Origin: Antarctobacter aquimaris
GTDB lineage: Bacteria > Pseudomonadota > Alphaproteobacteria > Rhodobacterales > Rhodobacteraceae
Reading direction: 5' to 3'
Assembly: GCF_900184945.1 (NCBI RefSeq)
Contig: NZ_FXYF01000013.1
Coordinates: 1-64,000, forward strand
Length of the DNA: 64,000 nt
In this document: positions 27,040-35,232 of the stretch, piece after piece
How positions within the stretch are numbered: position 1 is the first letter of the stretch
How the letters are laid out: the number at the start of each line of letters is the position of its first letter
Program-made: the position numbers and the translations under genes
Notes under the pieces: generated by a model
The model's input: the letters and a program-made list of their open reading frames with translations, nothing else
What the model was told of the DNA's origin: nothing
The model's database searches: none

Positions 27040-27744
27040 ATGTCCGACGAAGACGCAGACATCATCCTGTCCGAACTCGACGACGACGAACTCGTCCAGC
27101 AGATGTTCGACGACCTCTACGACGGTCTCAAGGAAGAGATCGAGGAAGGCGTGAACATCCTGCTCGAACGCGGCTGGACCCCCTACGACGTACTGACCAA
27201 GGCGCTGGTCGGCGGCATGACCATCGTCGGCAACGACTTCCGCGACGGCATCCTGTTCGTCCCCGAGGTGCTGCTGGCCGCCAACGCGATGAAGGGCGGC
27301 ATGGCCATCCTCAAGCCGCTGCTGGTGCAGACCGGCGCGCCGCGCATGGGCAAGATGGTGATCGGCACCGTCAAGGGCGACATCCACGACATCGGCAAGA
27401 ACCTCGTCGGCATGATGATGGAGGGCGCGGGTTTCGAGATCGTCGACCTGGGCATCAACAACCCGGTCGACAAGTACATCGACGCGCTCAAGGCCGAAGA
27501 GGCGGACATCCTCGGCATGTCGGCGCTGCTGACCACCACCATGCCGTACATGAAGGTGGTGATCGACACGATGAAGGAAATGGGCATCCGCGACGATTAC
27601 ATCGTCCTGGTCGGCGGCGCGCCGCTGAACGAGGAATTCGGCAAGGCGATCGGCGCCGACGCCTACTGCCGCGACGCGGCGGTGGCGGTCGAGACCGCCA
27701 AGAAGTTCATCGCCCGCAAGCACAACCAGATGGCGGCGGGCTGA
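27040..27744 (+). CDS. Stand-alone corrinoid (cobalamin-binding) protein
   Basis: 234 residues from ATG 27040 behind AAGGA. An N-terminal four-helix cap domain (about 15-100) precedes a Rossmann cobalamin domain with the base-off motif DIHDIG (D114, H116, G119), SALLTTTMP and VGGAPLNEEF, exactly the MtaC/MtbC/MetH B12-module pattern. It carries a methyl group between a donor methyltransferase and an acceptor such as homocysteine or folate. Likely partners in the window are bmt (24361) and the MttB-like protein (17138). A strong terminator follows. Confidence 0.93.
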   Translation: MSDEDADIILSELDDDELVQQMFDDLYDGLKEEIEEGVNILLERGWTPYDVLTKALVGGMTIVGNDFRDGILFVPEVLLAANAMKGGMAILKPLLVQTGAPRMGKMVIGTVKGDIHDIGKNLVGMMMEGAGFEIVDLGINNPVDKYIDALKAEEADILGMSALLTTTMPYMKVVIDTMKEMGIRDDYIVLVGGAPLNEEFGKAIGADAYCRDAAVAVETAKKFIARKHNQMAAG

Positions 27745-27766
27745 ACCACGCCCCACTGTCTGACCT

Positions 27767-27793
27767 GCCCCGCCCTCACCGGCGGGGCTTTTT
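27767..27793 (+). terminator. Rho-independent terminator after the corrinoid gene
   Basis: GCCCCGCC and GGCGGGGC pair around CTCACC and are followed by TTTTT. It marks the end of typical core DNA; base composition changes just downstream. Confidence 0.93.
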
Positions 27794-27797
27794 CGTT

Positions 27798-28057
27798 TGA
27801 GGGGGAGGTAATGGTGTGGGGTGGTGTGGGCGGGGAGCGGTCGTTCGCTGCGCCAGGCACGAATGGCGGCACCGCGCAGAATTTCAGCTGCGAAGATACG
27901 TGAGCGCGATGCGCAATTACTTCTAGACACAGCCAAGAGCCTAACACCGTGATGCCTCTTGTTGCATCGGGCATCTTCTGACTTAATCGATGACATCGAA
28001 GTCCTACCGCCCAGCGACGGCGCTCAGTTCTTCACATTTCACTTTGGAAGGCGACAG
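27798..28057. other. Left junction and leader of the accessory ATPase gene
   Basis: About 260 bases without a gene of their own. The first 100 are GC-rich with G-runs; from about 27900 the sequence becomes AT-richer. A small inverted repeat GATGCC...GGCATC spans 27951-27975. A TTG-started extension of the ATPase frame reaches 27959 but lacks a ribosome site. No tRNA, direct repeat or integrase was found here. Confidence 0.5.
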
Positions 28058-29347
28058 ATGGCTGATTTTGTTTTCGATGTTTTTGTCCCAAACGGAACGC
28101 CTACTCATACTTACGTGACGAGAGCCGAAGAAAAGAACGAGGAAAAGCTCGCTGCTGCCCTCGACATGCCGAAAATGGTGATCTCCATATCCGGCCCCTC
28201 CAAGACAGGTAAGACAGCCTTGGTCGACACTCTCCTAACAGCAGAACGGATAATCCCCGTTACGGGCCACTCGCTCCGCTCCTCAAACGACCTGTGGCAA
28301 TCAGTTATGCGATGGATCGGTGGTCCGGAAGAAATCGAAAAGATCAAAGAGAGGGTGCTAAAAGCAGGTGCAGCAGGCAAGACAACTGCCGAAGCGGGAG
28401 TCATTTTTGCCAAAGGAAAGGCTGAAGGAGAAATAAACGGCGGCATTGAGATCACAACAGCGACATCAGAGAAATACGGCATTGAGTTTTTTGAGGCTGT
28501 AGTGAAAGAGCTCAGCGGAAGCGATTTTGTCGTTTTCTTAGATGACTTTCACTATATTGCCGAAGAGGCGCAGATCGACATTGCCAAGTCCATCAAGGCG
28601 ATTGCTGAACGCGGCGTTCGCGTTTGCATTGCTTCGGTGCCTCACAAATCAGATGATATGGTTCGTGCGAATGATGAATTGACGGGCCGCATAATATCGA
28701 TATTGTTTGACTATTGGACCGTTCAGGAGTTGGAAATTATTGCCAAGAACGGCTTTTCGGCTCTCGGCGTTGATATAGCACCTGCAGTAATGAAGAGGCT
28801 TGCGACCGAATCGCTTGGTTCACCACAGCTAATGCAGTCTCTGTGCTTGAGTTTGTGTCTTGAAAAGGGCATCAGAAATAAGCAAGCCTTGGAGAAGAGA
28901 ACTGAAGTTTCTGACGCGGACTATCGTGCTGCCTTAGAGCGAACTACACTTCAAACTGATTATTCGAGGACGGTTGAAAAACTTCACACAGGAGCCAAAG
29001 AGCGCGGAACGCAGCGGAAAGAGTTCAAGCTAAAAGATGGCTCGACGGGCGACGTATACCGCGCAATTCTTCTCGCCCTCATCGAAAATCCGCCAAGGCT
29101 GAGCTTTGATTACGATGAAATCATGGATAGGATAAAACAAGTCTGCACTGGAGACTCCCCTGTGGGTTCCAGCGTCCAGCTCGCCCTCAAGCAAATGGAT
29201 GGTATCGCAAAAGATATCAGAAAGGACGCTCCCGTCCTTGAATGGGACGACGACAAGCTCGAGGTTACCAACCCCTACTTCATGTTTTACCTTCGATCGT
29301 CACAGAAGATTGATCAGATTCATACAGGAAAGTCAGGAATGGTGTAA
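28058..29347 (+). CDS. Lone P-loop ATPase (STAND/AAA-like), accessory gene
   Basis: 429 residues from ATG 28058, preceded by TGGAAGG. Walker A is GPSKTGKT (46-53); Walker B is FVVFLDDF (157-164) followed by HYI. ASVPHKSDDMVRANDELTGR (192-211) looks like the sensor/arginine region of AAA or STAND NTPases, and GSPQLMQSLCLSLC follows in a helical lid. An odd Gly/Ala/Lys-rich insert (about 101-140) separates the two Walker motifs. The C-terminal third may be winged-helix. AT-richer codons, isolation and flanking core genes indicate horizontal gain. No toxin, nuclease or membrane domain is visible. A defence or regulatory role is possible but unproven. Confidence 0.85.
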   Translation: MADFVFDVFVPNGTPTHTYVTRAEEKNEEKLAAALDMPKMVISISGPSKTGKTALVDTLLTAERIIPVTGHSLRSSNDLWQSVMRWIGGPEEIEKIKERVLKAGAAGKTTAEAGVIFAKGKAEGEINGGIEITTATSEKYGIEFFEAVVKELSGSDFVVFLDDFHYIAEEAQIDIAKSIKAIAERGVRVCIASVPHKSDDMVRANDELTGRIISILFDYWTVQELEIIAKNGFSALGVDIAPAVMKRLATESLGSPQLMQSLCLSLCLEKGIRNKQALEKRTEVSDADYRAALERTTLQTDYSRTVEKLHTGAKERGTQRKEFKLKDGSTGDVYRAILLALIENPPRLSFDYDEIMDRIKQVCTGDSPVGSSVQLALKQMDGIAKDIRKDAPVLEWDDDKLEVTNPYFMFYLRSSQKIDQIHTGKSGMV

Positions 29348-29373
29348 TTGATGAACCTCGTTTTGCCAGCTGA

Positions 29374-29401
29374 CTGAAGGCTATTTTTCGGCTGCCTTCA
29401 G
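29374..29401. terminator. Hairpin after the accessory ATPase
   Basis: CTGAAGGC and GCCTTCAG form eight-base arms around a 12-base loop that contains a T-run. It begins 27 bases after the ATPase stop and may end its transcript. The remaining bases to 29578 hold no gene I can support. Confidence 0.45.
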
Positions 29402-29578
29402 ACGTTCGGAGCACTTCCTTTGGACGTCTGCTAAGGGCCGAAAACGCACCCGCGATCCCCTCGTCCCAACTCAATGCCGCTTTCCAAGAACACCCAAGAT
29501 AACGAATCTCGATGGCCGCGGCCCCGCCGCCCTTGAACCGCGCCCCCCAACCCCCAACCTTCAGTCAGGGAGACCGCC

Positions 29579-29794
29579 ATGAAGCTCGATACCCTCGTCC
29601 TGACGATCGTCTGCGTGGTCGCCGCCGTCGCGGCCACCACCTGGCTGTCGATCCTGATCCTTGCCGCGATCCAGGTGCCCTTTGCCTGGCTCGCCCTTCT
29701 GCCCGCCGCGCTGGTGGGCTTTATCGTCTAACGGGTCATCGCCGAACGCGTCGGCAATGCCGAGGAAGACCACTACGACCGGATGGACCACTGA
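29579..29794 (+). pseudogene. Small membrane protein gene interrupted by an in-frame TAA
   Basis: From ATG 29579 (GGGAGACC upstream) the frame encodes 50 residues with two hydrophobic stretches (LVLTIVCVVAAVAATTWL and LILAAIQVPFAWLALLPAAL) and meets TAA at 29729-29731. The same frame then continues for 20 more sense codons, RVIAERVGNAEEDHYDRMDH, to TGA 29792-29794, which overlaps the next start as TGATG. The conserved-looking tail and coupled overlap indicate an original 71-residue protein. It is either a recent nonsense mutation, a sequencing error or a shortened but working protein. Confidence 0.65.
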
Positions 29795-30108
29795 TGCTGA
29801 TCGTCACCACCGAAACCGTCGCCGGGCGCGAGATCGCCACCTCCCTGGGCCTGGTGCGCGGCGCCACCGTGCGGGCCAAGCACCTGGGCACCGACATCGT
29901 CGCCGCGCTCAAGCAACTCGTGGGCGGCGAGCTGACCGGCTATTCTTCGCTCATGGCGGGCGCGCGCGAACAGGCGCTGGACCGCATGACCGCCGAAGCA
30001 GAGCGCCTCGGCGCCGACGCCGTTGTCTGCATGCGTCTCCAGACCTCGGCGATCGCCAAGGGCGCCTCGGAAATCGTCACCTACGGCACCGCGGTCAAGC
30101 TGAAGTGA
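29794..30108 (+). CDS. YbjQ/UPF0145 family protein
   Basis: 104 residues. MLIVTTETVAGREIATSLGLVRGATVRAKH and RMTAEAERLGADAVVCMRLQTS are typical of the YbjQ family, which forms pentameric rings and is sometimes called heavy-metal-binding, although its role is not settled. Its ATG overlaps the TGA of the membrane-protein frame by one base, so it relied on translational coupling; the premature TAA upstream may lower its expression. Confidence 0.88.
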   Translation: MLIVTTETVAGREIATSLGLVRGATVRAKHLGTDIVAALKQLVGGELTGYSSLMAGAREQALDRMTAEAERLGADAVVCMRLQTSAIAKGASEIVTYGTAVKLK

Positions 30109-30202
30109 TTGGCAATTGATCGCGTTTTGCGGGTCCGCCATCGGATTCGGCTTTTTCTTTTTCAACCTTTGACCCATACTATGAGGGAGGAAGGAGAAAC
30201 GC

Positions 30203-30376
30203 ATGCCGGTGACCATCTTTGCCTTGCTGGTCTGTTCCGTTGTTCTGGCCGCCGCGCTGACGGTCTGGGCCATGTCCTCCTTCGGAATCCTGACTGTGCT
30301 GCCCATCCTCCTCGCGCTTGCGTTGCTCGCCCGCTGGGCCATGGCGCATGTGCCGCATGACGACAGCCGCACCTGA
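30203..30376 (+). CDS. Small hydrophobic membrane protein
   Basis: 57 residues behind an excellent GGAGGAAGGAG. Two membrane helices (IFALLVCSVVLAAALTVWAM and ILTVLPILLALALLARW) fill nearly the whole protein. It overlaps the DUF1638 gene by 20 bases in another frame, so they are probably one transcript. No family recognised. Confidence 0.7.
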   Translation: MPVTIFALLVCSVVLAAALTVWAMSSFGILTVLPILLALALLARWAMAHVPHDDSRT

Positions 30377-31007
30377 CCCCAGCCTCACGGACACCCGCCT
30401 GACCGAACAGGGGCTTGCCCCCTCCGGGGATGGCCGCGTGCTGTTGCTGGCCTGCGGCGCGCTGGCGCGCGAGATCCTGGCGCTGATCCGGTTGAATGGC
30501 TGGGATCACATGGACCTCGCCTGCCTGCCGGCGATCCTGCACAACCATCCCGAAAAGATCACCGGCGCCGTGCGCGAGGCGGTGGACAAGCACCGAGCCG
30601 ACTATGGCCGCATCTGCATCGTCTACGCCGATTGCGGCACCGGCGGGCTGTTGCAGGCCGCCTGCGCCGAGATGGGGGTCGAGATGGTGGCCGGCCCGCA
30701 CTGCTACGCCTTCTTCGACGGGCTGGCGCAGTTCGAGGCGCGCGACGAGATCACCGCCTTCTACCTGACCGACTTCCTGTGCCGGCAGTTCGATGCCTTC
30801 GTCTGGCGGCCGCTCGGACTGGACCGCCACCCGCAGCTGCGCGACATGTACTTCGGCCACTATGAAAAGTTGGTCTACCTGGCGCAGACCGAGGATGCCG
30901 ACCTGACCGCCCGGGCCGAGGCCTGCGCCGAACGCATGGGCCTGGTGTTCGAACGGCGCTTTACCGGCTACGGCGACCTTGCAACAGCGCTGGAACGCTG
31001 GGCCTGA
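30357..31007 (+). CDS. DUF1638 protein
   Basis: 216 residues from ATG 30357. LLLACGALAREILAL, CLPAILHNHPEKI, IVYADCGTGG and GPHCYAFFDG with conserved cysteines are the signature of DUF1638. In related genomes this family occurs near corrinoid-dependent methyltransferases, which fits bmt and the corrinoid protein 3 kb away, but that link is from memory of the family and not shown by the sequence. Cys and His spacing suggests metal binding. Confidence 0.85.
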   Translation: MTTAAPDPSLTDTRLTEQGLAPSGDGRVLLLACGALAREILALIRLNGWDHMDLACLPAILHNHPEKITGAVREAVDKHRADYGRICIVYADCGTGGLLQAACAEMGVEMVAGPHCYAFFDGLAQFEARDEITAFYLTDFLCRQFDAFVWRPLGLDRHPQLRDMYFGHYEKLVYLAQTEDADLTARAEACAERMGLVFERRFTGYGDLATALERWA

Positions 31008-31050
31008 CTGCCGGCCGGATTTTCCGCCAGACGGCCCGGTCCGGCAGCCC

Positions 31051-32724
31051 CTAGCGCGCCGCCAAAGTCTCCGACAGCACGGTCGACACCGGGACCAGCG
31101 TGATGGTCCCGCTGCGGTCCTGCAAACCCCACAGCACCAGCGCCGAGATCGTGTCGGCCCGCAGACGGCCCAGCATCACCACGCCGCCCTCCTGCCGGGC
31201 GCGAAACGACGCCTGGTCCAGCGTGCGGCGGATGGCGCCCGTGTCCTGCCCCTCGCCGTCGAAATCGCGGAACAGCGTGACCGCCGGAACGCCGTCCTTC
31301 AGCGCCAGCTTCTGCGCCGTGTTCAGCCCCTTGGGCTGCATGACAAGACCATGCCCCGAGGCCCCGAGATAGGTCGCCACCTGGTCGGACACCTCGCGGT
31401 TTTCCTGCAACCCGCCCGCCGGGTCCTCCAGCACCGCCACCGCCTCGGGCACCGCGCCCACCACCCCGGCCAGCGTCACCTCGACATCGCCGGCGGTCGC
31501 CCCCTCGGGCAGCGCGGCCAGCGCCAGCACCTCGAAGCCCAGCCTGCGATAGCCTGCGGCGGCCTCGGCGGCCTTCGGATGGCTGGGCGGGATCGCAAAG
31601 CTGACCGGGAAGGGGAAGGATTCCAGCCCCTCGGGGCCCAGCGGCCCGGTGCCTTCGTCGATCAGCACGATCGCCATGCGCGGCACGTCGGCCGGCACCT
31701 CGACATCGGCGGCAAAGCGGACCAGCGGGCTGTCCGGCGGCAGCGCGGCCAGCGCGGCGGGCAGCGGGCTGTCGTCCCCGGGCAGCGGGTCGGCCTCGGC
31801 CGGGGCGGTCGCCGGGCGCGTCACCAGCGACCGCGCGGGCGTGCCCACGGCGGGGCGGCTGGGCGCCACGACATCGGCGGTCTCGGGCGGATCGACCTGC
31901 GGCAGGGCGGCCACGGGCGGCGTGTCCGCCTCCGGCGCGGCAGCGGGGGGGTCTGCCTCCGGTTCCGGACCTGCGGCCTCCAGGGTCGCGTCGGCCACGG
32001 CGGGGGCGTCCGCCACCTCGGGCACCGGGGCGGGTTCGGGGGCCGGTTCAGGGGCGGCTTCGGGCGCCAGCGCGCTGTCGGCGGCAGGCACCACGGGCTC
32101 GGGCGGCTGGGCCGGTCCGGTGACGATGACCGGCCGCGCCTCGGGCCGGGGCGCGCCGGGCGCGGGCGACGGCAGCGGCGGTTGCAGCGGCGCTTCGCCG
32201 GTGACGCGGACCGGCGCGCCCGCTAGGGCCGGTGCGGCGCCTTCCGGCGCATCGGGGGCGGCGCCCACCACCGGCGGGGCCGGCGGCACGGTGTCGGCGC
32301 CGCTCACCACAGGGTCACTGGGCGCGGCCAGGCTGCCCGCGGGCGCGGCGGGCCGGTCCACGCCGGTCTCCGGCTCCGGCCTGCGGCCGGGCTGCGACAG
32401 GTCGGGGGCCGGCTCGGGCACCGTGTCGGGCGCGGGCGCGCGCGCGACCAGCGGTGCGGTCGCATCCTGCGGGGCCGGGGCGGCCGTGGCCTCCGGTTCC
32501 GGGGCCTCCGGTTCAGGAGTGTCCGGTTCCGGGACCTCCGGCTCCGCGGTCTCCGGTTCCGCGGTCTCGGGCGCATCGGCCAGCGGCGCGCTGTCCACCT
32601 GTCCCACCGGATCGGACAACGGCGCCACCCGGTCTGGCAACGGCGCCGAGAGCGACAGCGCCGCCACCCCGGCGCCCGAAAACACCACGCCCCAGATCAC
32701 GCCCGACAGAAATCCCCGTGCCAT
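31051..32724 (-). CDS. Divergent polysaccharide deacetylase family protein with Pro/Glu/Ala-rich linker
   Basis: 557 residues from ATG 32724. An N-terminal membrane helix (FLSGVIWGVVFSGAGVAALSL) is followed by about 250 residues of low-complexity Pro/Glu/Ala/Asp sequence with PE-type repeats (PETAEPETAEPEVPEPDTP). The C-terminal 220 residues form a YibQ-like divergent polysaccharide deacetylase domain: RMAIVLIDEGTGPLGPEGL, PFPVSFAIPPSHP, LGASGHGLVMQPKGLN. This places an envelope-active domain at the end of a long periplasmic tether. Metal-ligand positions appear altered, as is usual for the divergent group. Confidence 0.85.
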   Translation of the reverse strand: MARGFLSGVIWGVVFSGAGVAALSLSAPLPDRVAPLSDPVGQVDSAPLADAPETAEPETAEPEVPEPDTPEPEAPEPEATAAPAPQDATAPLVARAPAPDTVPEPAPDLSQPGRRPEPETGVDRPAAPAGSLAAPSDPVVSGADTVPPAPPVVGAAPDAPEGAAPALAGAPVRVTGEAPLQPPLPSPAPGAPRPEARPVIVTGPAQPPEPVVPAADSALAPEAAPEPAPEPAPVPEVADAPAVADATLEAAGPEPEADPPAAAPEADTPPVAALPQVDPPETADVVAPSRPAVGTPARSLVTRPATAPAEADPLPGDDSPLPAALAALPPDSPLVRFAADVEVPADVPRMAIVLIDEGTGPLGPEGLESFPFPVSFAIPPSHPKAAEAAAGYRRLGFEVLALAALPEGATAGDVEVTLAGVVGAVPEAVAVLEDPAGGLQENREVSDQVATYLGASGHGLVMQPKGLNTAQKLALKDGVPAVTLFRDFDGEGQDTGAIRRTLDQASFRARQEGGVVMLGRLRADTISALVLWGLQDRSGTITLVPVSTVLSETLAAR

Positions 32725-32887
32725 GCTGCTCACTCCGACCTGTTTCTCGCGCCTGTCCCGGCGCCTGTGCCCCCGTGTTTCCACGGCCGTGCCGGGGTTG
32801 ACGCCACCCGGCCTGCCTGCGCATGTATACCGCGACGTTGGCCCTGCCCGCCAGCCCCCGTTAACCCTGCGCCGGAATTGACGTGCC

Positions 32888-33469
32888 ATGCTGCTGCTGA
32901 TCGACAACTACGACAGTTTCACCTACAACCTCGTGCACTACCTGGGCGAACTGGGGGCCGAGGTGCAGGTCTGGCGCAACGACGCGCTGGACGTGCAGCA
33001 GGCCATGGCGCTGAACCCCGCGGGGATCGTGCTGTCCCCCGGCCCCTGCGACCCGGACCAGGCCGGCATCTGCCTTGCCCTGACCGCCGCCGCCGCCGAG
33101 ACGAAGACCCCGCTGCTGGGCGTCTGCCTCGGCCACCAGACCATCGGCCAGGCCTTTGGCGGCACCGTGGTGCGGCATGACGAGATCGTGCACGGCAAGA
33201 TGGGGCAAATGCACCACCAGGGCGAAAGCGTCTTCAAGGGCCTGCCCTCGCCGATCAAGGCGACCCGCTATCACAGCCTCGTGGTCCGCCGCTCGGACCT
33301 GCCCGACTGCCTCAAGGTGACGGCGACGCTGGAGGACGGCACCATCATGGGCCTGATGCACCGCGACCTGCCCATTCACGGCGTGCAGTTCCACCCCGAA
33401 TCCATCGCCTCGGAACATGGCCACGACATGCTGCGCAACTTCCTCGACGTGCTGAAGGTGCCGGCATGA
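32888..33469 (+). CDS. trpG: Anthranilate synthase component II (glutamine amidotransferase)
   Basis: 193 residues. It releases ammonia from glutamine for anthranilate synthase. The catalytic triad is C80 (GVCLGHQ), H169 and E171 (VQFHPESI). [13 protein letters not shown] is the family opening. It starts the trp block here; trpE is not found upstream in the window, where the opposite-strand deacetylase sits. It overlaps trpD by four bases (ATGA). Confidence 0.96.
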   Translation: MLLLIDNYDSFTYNLVHYLGELGAEVQVWRNDALDVQQAMALNPAGIVLSPGPCDPDQAGICLALTAAAAETKTPLLGVCLGHQTIGQAFGGTVVRHDEIVHGKMGQMHHQGESVFKGLPSPIKATRYHSLVVRRSDLPDCLKVTATLEDGTIMGLMHRDLPIHGVQFHPESIASEHGHDMLRNFLDVLKVPA

Positions 33470-34485
33470 GCGACGACCTGCGCCCACTGATCGGCGCCGC
33501 CGCCGACCGCCCGCTGTCCCGGGCCGAGGCCGAGGACGCCTTTGGCATCCTCTTCGCCGGCGAGGCGACGCCGGCCCAGATCGGCGGCCTGCTGATGGCC
33601 CTGCGCACGCGGGGCGAGACGGTGGACGAATACGCCGCCGCCGCCGCCGTGATGCGCGCCAAATGCCACAAGGTCGCGGCCCCCGCCGGCGCCATGGACA
33701 TCGTCGGAACGGGGGGCGACGGCAAGGGCACGCTGAACATCTCGACCGCCACCGCCTTTGTCGTGGCCGGGTCCGGCGTGCCGGTGGCCAAGCACGGCAA
33801 CCGCAACCTGTCGTCGAAATCCGGCGCGGCGGATGCCCTGGGCCAGCTCGGCATCAACGTGATGATCGGCGCGAAAGCCGTTGAAAAAGCACTGGAATCG
33901 GTCGGCATCTGCTTCATGATGGCGCCCATGCATCACCCGGCCATGGCCCATGTCGGCCCGGTCCGGGCCGAACTCGGCACGCGGACGATCTTCAACATCC
34001 TCGGCCCGCTGACCAACCCGGCGGGGGTCAAGCGTCAGCTGACCGGCGCCTTCACCCGCGCGCTGATCCGCCCGATGGCCGAAACGCTGGCACAGCTGGG
34101 CAGCGAACGCGCCTGGCTGGTGCACGGCTCGGACGGCACGGACGAGCTGACCATCACCGGCGTCAGCTGGATCGCCGCGCTGGAAGAGGACGGCCAGATC
34201 CGCGAGGCCGAACTGCACCCCGAGGACGCCGGCCTGCCGGTCCACCCCTTCGAGGCGATCGTCGGCGGCACCCCCGAGGACAACGGCCGCGCCTTCCGCG
34301 CCCTGCTCGACGGCGCGCCCTCGGCCTACCGCGACGCGGTGCTGCTGAACGCCGCCGCCGCGCTGACCATCGCCGGCAAGGCGGCCGACCTGCGCGAGGG
34401 CGTCGGCTTGGCGCGCGACAGCATCGACAGCGGCGCGGCCCTGGGCAAGGTGCAGGCGCTCGCCCGGGCCACGCAGGCCGCCTGA
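33466..34485 (+). CDS. trpD: Anthranilate phosphoribosyltransferase
   Basis: 339 residues. It joins anthranilate to PRPP. The PRPP-binding [14 protein letters not shown] (81-94), [15 protein letters not shown] and [22 protein letters not shown] are all intact. Translationally coupled to trpG. A 78-base gap with the second double palindrome separates it from ung and the rest of the trp genes. Confidence 0.97.
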   Translation: MSDDLRPLIGAAADRPLSRAEAEDAFGILFAGEATPAQIGGLLMALRTRGETVDEYAAAAAVMRAKCHKVAAPAGAMDIVGTGGDGKGTLNISTATAFVVAGSGVPVAKHGNRNLSSKSGAADALGQLGINVMIGAKAVEKALESVGICFMMAPMHHPAMAHVGPVRAELGTRTIFNILGPLTNPAGVKRQLTGAFTRALIRPMAETLAQLGSERAWLVHGSDGTDELTITGVSWIAALEEDGQIREAELHPEDAGLPVHPFEAIVGGTPEDNGRAFRALLDGAPSAYRDAVLLNAAAALTIAGKAADLREGVGLARDSIDSGAALGKVQALARATQAA

Positions 34486-34514
34486 GCCGATGCGAACCGG
34501 CGCAGCCTGGCGGG

Positions 34515-34558
34515 CAAATTCCACACATGGAATTTGCAAATTCCGTGTGTGGAATTTG
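34515..34558. repeat. Double palindrome with CAAATTCC/GGAATTTG arms, copy 2
   Basis: Two adjoining hairpins: 34515-34536 (arms CAAATTCCA/TGGAATTTG, loop CACA) and 34537-34558 (arms CAAATTCC/GGAATTTG). With the flanking GCGGG and CCCGC (34510-34563) the whole is nearly one 54-base palindrome with a single mismatched pair. It sits directly in front of the ung start, where a ribosome site would be, and splits the trp operon. Confidence 0.88.
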
Positions 34559-34563
34559 CCCGC

Positions 34564-35232
34564 ATGACGGCCCTCGTCCCGCCCCGCTCCTGGGCGCATC
34601 TCCCCTTCTTCGCGCAGGACCTGCCGCGGATCGCGGCCGCGCTCGCCACCAGCACCGCCCAGGTCCTGCCACCCGCCCCCCATGTCTTTGCCGCGCTCGA
34701 CGCCTGCCCGCCCGAGGCCACCCGCGTCGTCATCCTTGGCCAGGACCCCTACCCGACCCCCGGCCACGCGCACGGCTTCGCCTTCTCGGTCGCCCCCCAG
34801 GTCCGCCCGCTGCCGCGCTCGCTGACCAATATCTTCAAGGAGATGCAGGACGACCTCGGCGCCCGCCCCCCCGACGGCGACCTGCGCTTCTGGGCCACCC
34901 AGGGCGTGCTGCTGCTGAACACCGCGCTGACGGTCGAGGCCGGCCGCGCCGGGGTCCATGCGAACCTCGGCTGGTCGCGCCTGACCGAACAGGTGCTTGC
35001 CGCGCTCTCGGACCGCCCGCGCGCCTTTGTCCTCTGGGGCAACCATGCGCAGGGCTTTGCGCCGCACATCAGCGGCCCCGGCCACCTGATCCTGAACAGC
35101 GCGCATCCCTCGCCGCTCTCGGCCCGGCGCGGCTTTTTCGGATCGCGGCCCTTTTCCCGCGTCAACGACTGGCTTAAGGACAAGGGCCAGACGCCGATCA
35201 ACTGGACGACGCCCGAGGGAGCCGCCCCATGA
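34564..35232 (+). CDS. ung: Uracil-DNA glycosylase
   Basis: 222 residues from ATG 34564; alternative ATGs lie inside the palindrome and add residues that merely translate the repeat. It removes uracil from DNA. The water-activating loop is [17 protein letters not shown], and the C-terminal [16 protein letters not shown] carries the leucine loop of family 1. It lies between trpD and trpC and overlaps trpC by four bases, so it is part of the transcript. The ribosome site is poor because of the repeat. Confidence 0.93.
   Translation: MTALVPPRSWAHLPFFAQDLPRIAAALATSTAQVLPPAPHVFAALDACPPEATRVVILGQDPYPTPGHAHGFAFSVAPQVRPLPRSLTNIFKEMQDDLGARPPDGDLRFWATQGVLLLNTALTVEAGRAGVHANLGWSRLTEQVLAALSDRPRAFVLWGNHAQGFAPHISGPGHLILNSAHPSPLSARRGFFGSRPFSRVNDWLKDKGQTPINWTTPEGAAP

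Noticed and set aside
27959-28057. TTG-started extension of the accessory ATPase
   Set aside because: No ribosome site precedes it; the ATG at 28058 has TGGAAGG at a suitable distance.
27798-29578. Full genomic island with integrase or tRNA attachment site
   Set aside because: No integrase, tRNA or flanking direct repeat was recognised around the ATPase, so only the gene itself is called accessory.
34534-34563. Upstream start codons for ung inside the palindrome
   Set aside because: The extra residues only translate the repeat and are absent from the glycosylase fold; ATG 34564 fits better.
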